Origin: an uncultured Prolixibacteraceae bacterium
Lineage (GTDB): Bacteria; Bacteroidota; Bacteroidia; Bacteroidales; Prolixibacteraceae
NCBI GenBank assembly: GCA_913063265.1
Contig: CAJXZG010000058.1
Span: 1-34,891 of the forward strand
Length of the DNA stretch: 34,891 nt
Direction of reading: 5' to 3'
Part shown: positions 1 to 8,570 of the stretch, in pieces
Layout: each line of letters starts with the position of its first letter
Numbering within the stretch: position 1 is the stretch's first letter
Program-made: the position numbers and the translations under genes
The notes under the pieces: generated by a model
The model's input: the letters and a program-made list of their open reading frames with translations, nothing else
Databases searched by the model: none
Told to the model about the DNA's origin: nothing

Positions 1-330
<330 letters not shown>

Positions 331-490
331 TACAAAAGTGTTTCCTTGTTTTGGTTACAATAATCTACCTGCGATGTATATCGTATTTTTTCCCAACTGC
401 CTAACCTTATTTAGAGTGGTCATCCTGACCGAAAGCGTCAGGATTGATAAGCCATTAAATCCGCCTTATTCAATAAGTCGGATGAAAGAT
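331..490 (+). other. 23S-5S internal transcribed spacer with two hairpins
   Basis: This 160-base spacer holds no tRNA. Hairpin 1 has a perfect 8-bp stem, ATCCTGAC at 422-429 with GTCAGGAT at 437-444 and a 7-base loop. Hairpin 2 pairs 460-468 with 474-482 with one internal mismatch and ends about 8 bases before mature 5S. These are plausible processing structures for the pre-rRNA; that role is inferred from position only. Confidence 0.6.
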
Positions 491-600
<110 letters not shown>

Positions 601-607
601 TTTTATT

Positions 608-638
608 AAACCCATGTTCTTTCGAGCATGGGTTTTTT
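608..638 (+). terminator. Intrinsic terminator of the rRNA operon
   Basis: A perfect 9-bp stem, AAACCCATG (608-616) with CATGGGTTT (627-635), has a 10-base loop and runs into a T tract at 633-638. It begins 8 bases after the end of 5S. This is a classic rho-independent terminator and the strongest one in the window. Confidence 0.9.
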
Positions 639-742
639 ATTTCCAAGCCAAAATAATTACACACATTAACTAAACCGCATTCAATAGTTAATTATCATAA
701 AAAGTTAAGAAGTTGTACATTTTCCATCAATGCTTTTTTTAG

Positions 743-780
743 TTTTGTGCATCTGTTTTTAATTGAATTTCTATATTTTG
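743..780 (+). promoter_or_regulatory. Candidate promoter for the porin-transglycosylase pair
   Basis: TTTTG at 743-747 and TATATTTTG at 772-780 resemble the Bacteroidota -33 (TTTG) and -7 (TAnnTTTG) elements. The spacing is a few bases longer than usual and the -7 box has one extra base. The start codon follows about 70 bases later. Weak match, reported because a promoter is required between the rRNA terminator and the porin gene. Confidence 0.3.
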
Positions 781-851
781 GTAAACCTGGAAAAATTAAT
801 AAATAGTAGAGTCAAATATGAAGGAATACCAGTTGATTCATATAATTTAAA

Positions 852-2834
852 ATGAGCCGAAAAATACTTTACATACTATTTTTAATTTTACCTGTATTGT
901 TAATTCCTGAATTAGGATTAACACAGGAATTTGAAGAGTTTGAAGTTGACCAAAGAGGTGGAATGGATGAAGAAGAAATTGAAGAGGAGAAATCTGATAT
1001 TAAACCATATATCGGGAAGTGGAAAATATCAGAAAATGGTGCTTTTTCAGATTCCACAAAACTCGATACAATTCTTGATACCTACCAGTTATATCACCCG
1101 GTATTTAAAAATGCACTAACGGTTTCGTACGCAGGAAACTACGGATTACCGGCATTAAATAACGATTTCTTTAATCGTAATTCAAATGTCGATTTCCTAT
1201 TTTTTAAAACCAGGGAAGCATATTTGTTATCGCCTCAAAATATTGAATATTACAATACACGCACACCATTTACCAGGTTGGATTTTGGACAGAGCGGTAA
1301 TAAAGCAATTAAACACGAAACCCGTTTTAGATTCTTTCATACCCGAAATGTTAACCAATATTTGAACTTAACCCTGGATATTAATTTGGCTAAATCAGCA
1401 GGTCAGTATAATTCACAGGAAAGCAGAAATAATTATGTCGCATTGTATTCAAGTTATAATAAAGACAATTTAAATATTTACGGAGGCTTTATTACAAATA
1501 CAGTAAAAAACCAGGAAAATGGAGGATTAACCAACGATAGTCTGATTTTTACCGGAGCTGAAACAGAATTATTAAATACTAATTTGAATAATAGCAGTAA
1601 TCACTTTAAGGGGACTCATTATTTTGTAAATGGTGAATACAAGTTTGGTAAAATAATTGAAACAGGAAAAGATTCCGGAAATTTCAGGCCTATTTTTGGA
1701 ATCTTACTGGATTCGAAATACGATAGATTCAAGCAAATTTTTACAGAAGAGGAGGAACCAGGAAACGAGTTTTTCAAAAATACATACTACGGAGATGATT
1801 ATACAACTGATTCAATTCGGTTATTTAGACAAAATAATGTAATTCAATTAAAACAATACGAAAACGCTAATAGAAAAACCAGTTTTGGGAAAAGGGCTTT
1901 TTTAGGAATCGATTTTGTAGCAACAGTAACTCCGGGTAGGGATTCTACAAGTTATGCAGGCCCTGATACTTTAAATTATGAAAGTATAAAACACAATTAT
2001 TCCAATTTGTATGTAGGTGGTGGAATTTTTAGGCAGACTGGAAAATTCTGGACATGGAATTTTGATGGGGCAATATATTTAATTGGTGCCAAAGCCGGGC
2101 AAACAGAGTTAAACGGAATCATCTCTAAACCTATGCGAGTATTTGGCGATTCACTGGCATCACTTGTAATTACAGGTTCTTTAAACAATACCGTTGCGGA
2201 TTATTTTCAACAGGAATTTTTTTCAAACCATTTTAGATGGGAAAATAATCTAAGCATGGAACAAAGTATGAATGTTGGTGGCAGCATAATTTCACCAAAA
2301 TTGAAATTAAAACTTAGCGGGAATTATTCACTCATTAACAATTACATATATAACAATTACGAAGGTATTCCTTCACAAACCGATAAAGAGATACTAATAT
2401 TGTCGGCATTTGCCGATAAGGATTTTAATTATCGAAATCTGCATTTCAGGGTAAGAGCACTTTGGCAGCAGGCATCAAACGAAGATTTTGTTCATCTTCC
2501 AACATTTTCAGGCTTTGTTTCAGCCTATTATAAATTTGTAATTTCAAAAGTACTTTTTACTCAAATAGGTGTAGATACCCGCTATAATACTTTGTATTAT
2601 GCTGATGCATATTCACCGGCAACCGGATTGTTTTATTTACAGAATAAGAAAAAATACGGAAACTATCCGTATATTGACGTTTATGCAAACTTACGACTCA
2701 AAAGAACAATTGTATTTTTTAAGATGTTAAATGTGGGTACAAACTTTTTGGATGGAGAATATATCACAACACCAAATTACCCAATGCCCCGTTCAACATT
2801 TAGATTTGGGATTTCGTGGTTGTTTTATGACTAA
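852..2834 (+). CDS. Putative porin, Porin_10-type outer-membrane beta-barrel
   Basis: A 660-residue secreted protein. It has an N-terminal signal peptide (Lys-containing start, hydrophobic stretch about residues 5-22, then Gln-Glu). A short very acidic linker follows (about 27-50, rich in Glu/Asp). The rest is dense in alternating aromatic and polar residues typical of outer-membrane barrel strands. The last strand ends in Phe-Tyr-Asp, near the aromatic C-terminus expected for barrel assembly by BAM. Overall layout and length match the Bacteroidota putative porin family (Pfam Porin_10), whose substrate is generally unknown. The stop codon TAA shares its last base with the next start codon, so the pair is probably translationally coupled. 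Family assignment is by recognition of overall pattern, not a specific motif. Confidence 0.75.
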   Translation: MSRKILYILFLILPVLLIPELGLTQEFEEFEVDQRGGMDEEEIEEEKSDIKPYIGKWKISENGAFSDSTKLDTILDTYQLYHPVFKNALTVSYAGNYGLPALNNDFFNRNSNVDFLFFKTREAYLLSPQNIEYYNTRTPFTRLDFGQSGNKAIKHETRFRFFHTRNVNQYLNLTLDINLAKSAGQYNSQESRNNYVALYSSYNKDNLNIYGGFITNTVKNQENGGLTNDSLIFTGAETELLNTNLNNSSNHFKGTHYFVNGEYKFGKIIETGKDSGNFRPIFGILLDSKYDRFKQIFTEEEEPGNEFFKNTYYGDDYTTDSIRLFRQNNVIQLKQYENANRKTSFGKRAFLGIDFVATVTPGRDSTSYAGPDTLNYESIKHNYSNLYVGGGIFRQTGKFWTWNFDGAIYLIGAKAGQTELNGIISKPMRVFGDSLASLVITGSLNNTVADYFQQEFFSNHFRWENNLSMEQSMNVGGSIISPKLKLKLSGNYSLINNYIYNNYEGIPSQTDKEILILSAFADKDFNYRNLHFRVRALWQQASNEDFVHLPTFSGFVSAYYKFVISKVLFTQIGVDTRYNTLYYADAYSPATGLFYLQNKKKYGNYPYIDVYANLRLKRTIVFFKMLNVGTNFLDGEYITTPNYPMPRSTFRFGISWLFYD

Positions 2835-4267
2835 TGAAACTTAAACTTACATACAAAAAAGCAGCAGCTATATTCTTAGTTTCTTTTTTTCTTTTAGTTG
2901 TTATTTTTTTATGGAAGGAGATTGAAGATTCACCGGAATTTGAACCTGTGGAATCAACGAGGAGTCCAAACACTTATGAAAGAATAAAGAAAAAGGGAAC
3001 TTTAAAAGCAGTTGTTAAATACAATTCATCAAGTTATTTTGTATATCGTGGAAGGCCTATGGGTTTTGAATATGAGTTGTTGCAAGAGCTTTGCGACCAC
3101 CTGAAAGTGAATCTGGAAATTGCGGTAAACAACGATATTAACGAAACTATCCAAGGATTAAAAAATAACCGCTACGACCTTATGGCACAAAACCTAACGG
3201 TTACCGGTAACCGAAAGGATGATTTAAGTTTTACAACTCCTTTTATTCAAACTCAACAGGTTTTAGTGCAACGAAAAAGAAACCGGAACCGTGCAGAACC
3301 AAATTTTCTTAATTCGGTTCTCGACCTGGCCAACAAAACTGTTTATGTTGAGAAAAACTCTGCCTACCTCAGGCGCTTAAATCATTTATCCGATGAAATC
3401 GGAGGAACTATTAACGTTGTTTCCGACTCAGTTTATGGCGTGGAAGCTTTAATTGCAAGGGTGGCTGAAGGTATAATAGATTATACGGTTTGTGATGAAA
3501 ACATTGGTATACTAAACCAGTTTTATCATCCTGAAATTGATATTTCGCTTTATGTTAGTTTTCCTCAGAATATTTCGTGGGCAGTTAAGCCAGGTGCTGT
3601 TCAATGGCAGACAATTGTTGATAACTGGATTAACGAATTTAAAAAAACACGCAAATACCATTTCCTTTATTACAAATATTTCGAAAGCCCCAGGGCAGCA
3701 GAACGAAGAGGAAGCGAGTTTAACAGTATCTCGGGCAACCGGATTTCGAAATATGATGCATTGATTAAACAATTGTCGGGACAATGGGACTGGCGTTTGA
3801 TTTCAGCCATCGTATATCATGAATCAAGGTTTAACGAAGATGCCGGATCGTGGGCCGGTGCTTACGGTTTAATGCAATTAATGCCGGTTGTGGCAGAAAC
3901 TTATGGAATTGAAAATGTAGAAGACCCAAGACAAAATCTTACCGGTGGCATTAAATTATTAAATGCCTTAAATAACAGATTTATTAAAAGTATTCCCGAC
4001 TCTACCAACAGGATAAAATTTGTACTGGCAGCTTACAATATAGGATTGGGGCATGTTTACGACGCACAAAGATTGGCCAGTAAGTATGGAAAAGATCCAA
4101 AAATATGGGATAATAGTGTTGAATTCTATTTGCGAAATAAATCGCAGGAGAAATACTATACTGATGAAGTGGTACGCTTTGGATACTGCCGGGGACATGA
4201 AGCAACAGACTATGTGCGAAAAGTAAGTAACTTTTACAAACAGTATATTAACCTGATTGAGAAATAG
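2834..4267 (+). CDS. MltF-like membrane-bound lytic transglycosylase
   Basis: 477 residues. There is an N-terminal membrane anchor (about 10-27). A periplasmic solute-binding domain of the SBP_bac_3 type follows (about 54-280, starting with the typical Gly-Thr-Leu-Lys-Ala-Val strand). A C-terminal SLT lysozyme-like domain is at about 305-435. The catalytic glutamate is Glu330 in His-Glu-Ser-Arg-Phe. The second SLT motif Gly-Leu-Met-Gln-Leu-Met-Pro is at 345-351, and Ala-Ala-Tyr-Asn-Ile-Gly at 399-404. This order matches MltF, which cleaves the MurNAc-GlcNAc bond to give 1,6-anhydroMurNAc and is allosterically controlled by its binding domain. It starts on the last base of the porin stop codon, so it is probably co-translated with it and may open peptidoglycan locally for envelope assembly (inference). 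Confidence 0.9.
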   Translation: MKLKLTYKKAAAIFLVSFFLLVVIFLWKEIEDSPEFEPVESTRSPNTYERIKKKGTLKAVVKYNSSSYFVYRGRPMGFEYELLQELCDHLKVNLEIAVNNDINETIQGLKNNRYDLMAQNLTVTGNRKDDLSFTTPFIQTQQVLVQRKRNRNRAEPNFLNSVLDLANKTVYVEKNSAYLRRLNHLSDEIGGTINVVSDSVYGVEALIARVAEGIIDYTVCDENIGILNQFYHPEIDISLYVSFPQNISWAVKPGAVQWQTIVDNWINEFKKTRKYHFLYYKYFESPRAAERRGSEFNSISGNRISKYDALIKQLSGQWDWRLISAIVYHESRFNEDAGSWAGAYGLMQLMPVVAETYGIENVEDPRQNLTGGIKLLNALNNRFIKSIPDSTNRIKFVLAAYNIGLGHVYDAQRLASKYGKDPKIWDNSVEFYLRNKSQEKYYTDEVVRFGYCRGHEATDYVRKVSNFYKQYINLIEK

Positions 4268-4280
4268 GTTATGATTTATT

Positions 4281-4318
4281 CATCCGGACTATGAGTTTAA
4301 AATTATAGTCACCGGGTG
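4281..4318. terminator. Stem-loop between convergent genes, possible weak terminator
   Basis: The arms CATCCGGACTAT (4281-4292) and ATAGTCACCGGGTG (4305-4318) pair with a two-base bulge and one T-G pair around a 12-base loop. It lies between the transglycosylase (+) and the Nudix gene (-). No clear T tract follows on either strand, so termination activity is uncertain. Confidence 0.4.
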
Positions 4319-4339
4319 AACAGGTTTGAGTTCCTGAAA

Positions 4340-4948
4340 CTACAATTCCAAAGCATCCGCAAATTCCGATAAAATCATAGATGTTGCTCCCCAGATAATT
4401 TCATCTTTATAGAAAAAACAGGGTACATTTAAGGGGCCGGTAATCGTAGGAATTTCAGTTTCGGAAAAAGTATCTTTTATTCTTTTTAAAGGAAAAGAAA
4501 GCGTTTTTTCCACTTCATTGGGATTGAGTTTTAATTGTGGTTTTTTGTCTAGCCAGGCCACAAATGGCTCAATCTGAAAACGGCTAACCTGAACGTACAA
4601 AGGGGAAAGCGAACCCAGAATTTGATATTGACCGTATTTTACCCCAATTTCTTCCTCGGTTTCGCGGATGGCGGTTTCCAAAGCTGTTTCGCCTTTTTCG
4701 ATTCTTCCGCCGGGTAAGGCAATTTGTCCAGCATGATGTTTCATGTGTTTTGGACGTTTTATCAGCAAAACATGTATTTCTTCTTCTTCAGAATAAATCA
4801 ACAACAAAACACTACTGTGTTTAATTTTAGTTTTTTCTGTTTCACAAACATCAAGGGTACGGTTCCGTGGAAGCATTTTTTGATGCGAAACAACACCCGG
4901 TAAAGTTTGCGATAAAGCATTTTTAATATGTTGAGGATCTTTAATCAT
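4340..4948 (-). CDS. Nudix hydrolase, probable CoA diphosphatase
   Basis: 202 residues, cytoplasmic. The Nudix box GX5EX7REUXEEXGU is intact at about residues 80-102, with Arg-Glu-Thr-Glu-Glu-Glu-Ile-Gly supplying the Mg2+ ligands. Immediately before it is the UPF0035 signature of CoA pyrophosphatases (about 61-81: Leu-Leu-Ile-Lys-Arg ... His-His-Ala-Gly-Gln-Ile-Ala-Leu-Pro-Gly-Gly). This signature separates CoA-active Nudix enzymes from ADP-ribose or dNTP hydrolases. The expected reaction is cleavage of CoA or oxidised CoA to 3',5'-ADP and 4'-phosphopantetheine. It is a single gene, convergent with the transglycosylase and with no operon partner. Confidence 0.88.
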   Translation of the reverse strand: MIKDPQHIKNALSQTLPGVVSHQKMLPRNRTLDVCETEKTKIKHSSVLLLIYSEEEEIHVLLIKRPKHMKHHAGQIALPGGRIEKGETALETAIRETEEEIGVKYGQYQILGSLSPLYVQVSRFQIEPFVAWLDKKPQLKLNPNEVEKTLSFPLKRIKDTFSETEIPTITGPLNVPCFFYKDEIIWGATSMILSEFADALEL

Positions 4949-5255
4949 GCGCTAAATATATGTAATGCTAACAGTTTTTTAAATAACGGACTTTTGTTTT
5001 ACTTATTTTTGTGATTTAGTGTTTTGGTGGCATTTCCTTTTTTTAGCCTCAAAACATCAAAAACAATAAACATTATCTAAAAGTTTATAAAAACATGAAT
5101 TTCATAATTCTCAACCACTTGTTAATTTTTAAAAAAATACCCGCTCGCGCGGGTACTTCTTTTGTAAATTGTGAATGTTCACACTTTACTTTAAATCAAA
5201 TTGGTATCTAAAAACTCAAAAACTCTTCAAATTTATTTCAGGCCAACAAGCCCTT
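4949..5255. other. Intergenic spacer, no gene seen
   Basis: These 307 bases separate the start of the Nudix gene from the end of the HmuY-like lipoprotein gene, both on the minus strand. The only clear element is the terminator hairpin at 5131-5162. A TATTTTTG box occurs on the plus strand near 5005 but has no gene downstream, so it is not called. Confidence 0.6.
5131..5162 (-). terminator. Intrinsic terminator of the HmuY/TonB-receptor locus
   Basis: A perfect 7-bp GC-rich stem, TACCCGC (5138-5144) with GCGGGTA (5149-5155), has a 4-base loop. On the minus strand it is followed by seven T residues (A tract 5131-5137). It lies about 95 bases past the stop codon of the minus-strand lipoprotein gene. 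The plus-strand side is also T-rich, so it could act in both directions. Confidence 0.8.
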
Positions 5256-6248
5256 TTATAATCTTAAAAACTCAAACGTAGGATATCCTTTTTCTCCGGT
5301 TTCGTTGTAATAATCGACAAATCGCATTTTAAAAAGATAACCTTCCGTATCTTTTATAATATATATCATATCCGGCAAAACTGAATAATGTGCATTATCA
5401 AAATCATAATGTTTCCATTCGTAACCTATTGTATCAAGTTGAGTTGACAATTTTTTTTGTTCGGCAATGGCAAAATCAATTTCTTCGAAAGCGTGGATTG
5501 TATCTTCAACTGCAGCAACTTTGTGGGGATTAATCAGCACCCCGGTTACCAAATAAGGGTAAGGATCACCAACATCGGTAAACAACAAAGTTGAATATTT
5601 GCAAAACTGCAAATCCCAGTTTTGTTTGTTGGGTTCAATTTCAACAATTCCATTATCGAAAGAAAAACAAACAAAGTTTACCGAAGTATCTTTTTCGATA
5701 ATCATGTTTTTTTCTTCGCTTCCATCGAGATTGGAAAAGCGGATTTTATAATTATTATCTTCATCAAAACCAAAGGTGATTTTTTTCTCCCCTACCGTAT
5801 TGTAATCTTCATCGGTACCACGATCTACTACATAAACCAACTCTTTAGAAACCGGAAGTTCTTCCTGAAGATTATACCAGTTTCCTATTGCCGAACTATC
5901 CAGATTTCCGTGCGAAGGATCAAAATTCATTTCGATATCTCCCTTGCTGGTTACTTTTTCAAAATCTGTTTCTCCTGTATTTCCGGCCAGCATCATTTTC
6001 GATGTATTCAGAATTACATGCCAGCCCGAATCTGAAGTTTCAAATCCCAAATCCCATTCAGAAATCAGGTTTTGTTTTAAGGTAGAATTCGATTGTAAAT
6101 CGTAAAACACCTGGTATTTATATGTTTCGGTAAGTTCAGCCACCCCAACTTTCAAATCTCCTGGCTCGTGTGGCGGAACAATTTTGTCCTTCTCAAAACA
6201 TGAAGTAAGAACAAAAAGAATGAATATGACTATTGCTAATAATCTCAT
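5256..6248 (-). CDS. HmuY-like surface or periplasmic lipoprotein
   Basis: 330 residues with a lipoprotein signal peptide: lipobox Leu-Thr-Ser-Cys with the lipidated Cys at residue 17. The mature protein is beta-rich with two similar blocks beginning with Trp-Asp (65-66 and 211-212). The C-terminus (about 303-330: Lys-Met-Arg-Phe, then Tyr-Tyr ... Gly-Tyr-Pro-Thr-Phe-Glu) matches the end of the HmuY family, lipoproteins that capture haem and pass it to a TonB receptor. I cannot identify haem-ligating histidines by eye, so the ligand is unproven. The gene starts 7 bases after the TonB receptor gene ends, so the two are almost certainly co-transcribed. It resembles the T9SS-sorted protein at 8571-9806, notably a shared Tyr-x-Val-Thr-Gly-Val-Leu segment. 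Confidence 0.8.
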   Translation of the reverse strand: MRLLAIVIFILFVLTSCFEKDKIVPPHEPGDLKVGVAELTETYKYQVFYDLQSNSTLKQNLISEWDLGFETSDSGWHVILNTSKMMLAGNTGETDFEKVTSKGDIEMNFDPSHGNLDSSAIGNWYNLQEELPVSKELVYVVDRGTDEDYNTVGEKKITFGFDEDNNYKIRFSNLDGSEEKNMIIEKDTSVNFVCFSFDNGIVEIEPNKQNWDLQFCKYSTLLFTDVGDPYPYLVTGVLINPHKVAAVEDTIHAFEEIDFAIAEQKKLSTQLDTIGYEWKHYDFDNAHYSVLPDMIYIIKDTEGYLFKMRFVDYYNETGEKGYPTFEFLRL

Positions 6249-6255
6249 GTTTATT

Positions 6256-8475
6256 CTAATATTTTACAAAATTAAGTTTAAGACTTACATAAAATGTTCG
6301 TCCGTAACCAACTAAAGTAGAAGCACCTTGTCCACCTCCATGGCCTGAGCCACCTCCAATTCCCGCAGCACCAATTTCCTTATTATCGAAAAGATTCTTC
6401 AATCCTGTTGTTAATACCAGTCTGCTTTGCCAGAATTTTTTCATTAAATTAATGTCCATATTATGAAACGGATTTACATAACCAATGGTAACTTCTTCAT
6501 CTGAATTATAATAATATGTAGGATATTTCCCGGAGTATTTATAAAAAACCGAGAATTTGGCAGTGTTCTTTAAAAAGTCAAACTCGATACTTGAGTTCAC
6601 ATTATTACTAAAAATATAATCTTCCTGTTCATATGATTCATCGTTTCGGCCAATTAATGAATAACCTGCTTTTAAATTGAATAATGAAGATTGATATAAA
6701 GATCCGGAAACCTCAAATCCCAGGCTTGAAAACTTACCCGTATTTTCGTTTCTGTAATGTAATAAATTATCAGGATCAACCTGTACCAGGCTGATTTTAT
6801 TGTCTATTGTATTATAAAATGGTTTTAAATTGAAAACAAGCGTCGATTTTCCTGAAGTAAATTTATGGTTGGCAGATGCATTAAAACTATGCGAGCGTTC
6901 GGCTTCCAACTCCGGATTTCCTTCAACCTGATGATTACTGTCGAAGAAATACAGATAAAGTTCTTTTAGAGACGGTGAACGGAAACCTCTTGCATAAGAA
7001 GCTCTAAATGTCGTGTTTCCCGGTTTATACATAAAGTTTATGGATGGAGTTAGCGGTGCATTATACCTTGTGTTGTACGCAGCGCGTACTCCGGGTTGAA
7101 TGGATATATTTTCGCGTGGTTTCCAGATTGCACTAATAAACGCTGCATAATCGCCTATACTTTCTTTCCCGTTTTCAATTCTTTTGCCATGTGCGTCTTC
7201 CAGGTTAATATCAAATCCGGCCTGAAAACTAAAGTTCGTCATTTCCGGGGTATAACTGTATGTTCCTCTTGCAACAAAAGCATTAAACGACGAGGTGTCA
7301 TGATCAGCTGGCGAAGTTGTAAGTGTTTTACTTAAATCTGTTAAATCGACCAAATATTTTTGTTTTTGCCTTTTGTAGATTGAATAAGCAGTAAGTAAAT
7401 TAAAAGCCGATTGGTCGTTGAATATTTTTGTTAACTCTCCGCTGTTGTTAAACCTATAGGTTTTATACCAGGTATCGTTGGCTTTTTCGTAATAAGGTGG
7501 GAAAGGATTATTTCTGTCAAGTAATCGCTCCTGGAAGTAATCTGATTTTAATCTGACTTTTGTTTTTTCACCGTTATAATGGTAGTTTGCACCGGCATTG
7601 TATTGTTCTTTTGGTTTCCATTCTTTCGAACGAGTATCTTCAAGCGAATATCCACCAAAAAAGTTTCGGCCTCCATTCAGCTGGAAATTATTTTTTTTGT
7701 GTCGGATAGAGGTTAGAAAATTGAAATTGTAGGTACCAATACTTTCGTAATATGAGTTTACTGTTGTTTTGTATTTTGAATGAGAATTGTTTTGCGTAAT
7801 TATATTAATCACACCTCCCAATGCATTACTTCCGTAAATTACCGACATTGGGCCTTCAACCATTTCAATCTGACTGGCATTGTCGACATTTAACTGACTT
7901 AAATCGATGTTACCTTCCAACCTTCCGATTACAGGTACACCATCAACGAGGATTTTAATATTTTCTCCGGTTATTCCCTGTAACGACATACTGGTTCCGG
8001 TTGAAGGATCGTTAGAAAGTCGGATACCCAGTTCATCGGCTAACACATCAGAAAGGTTGACTGCGGCTTTGCTTTCAATGCGGTTTTTGCCAATCACTTT
8101 AATATCATAGATTGATTTATCCGCACTGGTTGGTTTGTATTGCCCGGTAACTACTACTGAGTTTAACTCATAGAGCGAAGGATTTAGTATAAAGGTTTGA
8201 ATTTCGGAGCCAGGAGCTATAGTATCGATTACCGGACTAAATCCCATACAGCTTATGCTAATAATTTTAGCATTATTAAGCTCAATCTCAACTTCACCAT
8301 TAACATCAGTTATAAAGTAATCTTTTATTTGTTTGTCCAGACTTTCAATACAAATATGGGCATAAGGCACAGGCTCTGCTTTGGATGACTCAGAGTCCAT
8401 CACCTTAATTTTTACATTTTGAGCAAAAACAAGCTTACTTAATAAAAGAGTAAAAAATATAAATTTAATTCTCAT
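6256..8475 (-). CDS. TonB-dependent outer-membrane receptor, HmuR-like by context
   Basis: 739 residues from the ATG at 8475; an in-frame TTG one codon earlier is less likely. Order: signal peptide (about 1-18, ending Phe-Ala-Gln), a carboxypeptidase-regulatory-like domain typical of Bacteroidota receptors (about 22-105), plug domain (about 120-235, with Ile-Leu-Val-Asp-Gly-Val-Pro and Tyr-Gly-Ser-Asn-Ala-Leu-Gly-Gly-Val-Ile), and a 22-strand-type barrel to the C-terminus. The barrel holds the TonB-receptor motif Phe-Arg-Ala-Ser-Tyr-Ala-Arg-Gly-Phe-Arg-Ser-Pro. A Gly/His-rich loop lies just before the last strand (about 705-720). The receptor sits between two HmuY-like genes, which suggests uptake of haem or another metal complex powered by TonB/ExbBD; the substrate is inferred. 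Confidence 0.88.
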   Translation of the reverse strand: MRIKFIFFTLLLSKLVFAQNVKIKVMDSESSKAEPVPYAHICIESLDKQIKDYFITDVNGEVEIELNNAKIISISCMGFSPVIDTIAPGSEIQTFILNPSLYELNSVVVTGQYKPTSADKSIYDIKVIGKNRIESKAAVNLSDVLADELGIRLSNDPSTGTSMSLQGITGENIKILVDGVPVIGRLEGNIDLSQLNVDNASQIEMVEGPMSVIYGSNALGGVINIITQNNSHSKYKTTVNSYYESIGTYNFNFLTSIRHKKNNFQLNGGRNFFGGYSLEDTRSKEWKPKEQYNAGANYHYNGEKTKVRLKSDYFQERLLDRNNPFPPYYEKANDTWYKTYRFNNSGELTKIFNDQSAFNLLTAYSIYKRQKQKYLVDLTDLSKTLTTSPADHDTSSFNAFVARGTYSYTPEMTNFSFQAGFDINLEDAHGKRIENGKESIGDYAAFISAIWKPRENISIQPGVRAAYNTRYNAPLTPSINFMYKPGNTTFRASYARGFRSPSLKELYLYFFDSNHQVEGNPELEAERSHSFNASANHKFTSGKSTLVFNLKPFYNTIDNKISLVQVDPDNLLHYRNENTGKFSSLGFEVSGSLYQSSLFNLKAGYSLIGRNDESYEQEDYIFSNNVNSSIEFDFLKNTAKFSVFYKYSGKYPTYYYNSDEEVTIGYVNPFHNMDINLMKKFWQSRLVLTTGLKNLFDNKEIGAAGIGGGSGHGGGQGASTLVGYGRTFYVSLKLNFVKY

Positions 8476-8486
8476 CAAAAAATTAG

Positions 8487-8549
8487 AAAAAAGAGGATGT
8501 CCAAAATTTTACAACTCAATTTTGCCACTATATCTATCCGGACATCCTC
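8487..8549 (-). promoter_or_regulatory. Terminator/attenuator-like hairpin before the TonB receptor gene
   Basis: A perfect 10-bp inverted repeat, GAGGATGTCC (8493-8502) with GGACATCCTC (8540-8549), encloses a nested 7-bp repeat, CAAAATT with AATTTTG (8502-8508 and 8518-8524, sharing one base with the outer arm). Read on the minus strand, the stem is followed at once by six T residues (8492-8487). It lies downstream of the T9SS HmuY-like gene and 17 bases before the receptor ATG. It fits an intrinsic terminator allowing partial read-through, or a regulated attenuator. Confidence 0.65.
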
Positions 8550-8570
8550 AACTGGTTTATCACCTACAAA

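Noticed and set aside
4992..5012. TTTTG followed by TATTTTTG on the plus strand, like a promoter
   Set aside because: The spacing is far too short and there is no plus-strand gene downstream before 10645.
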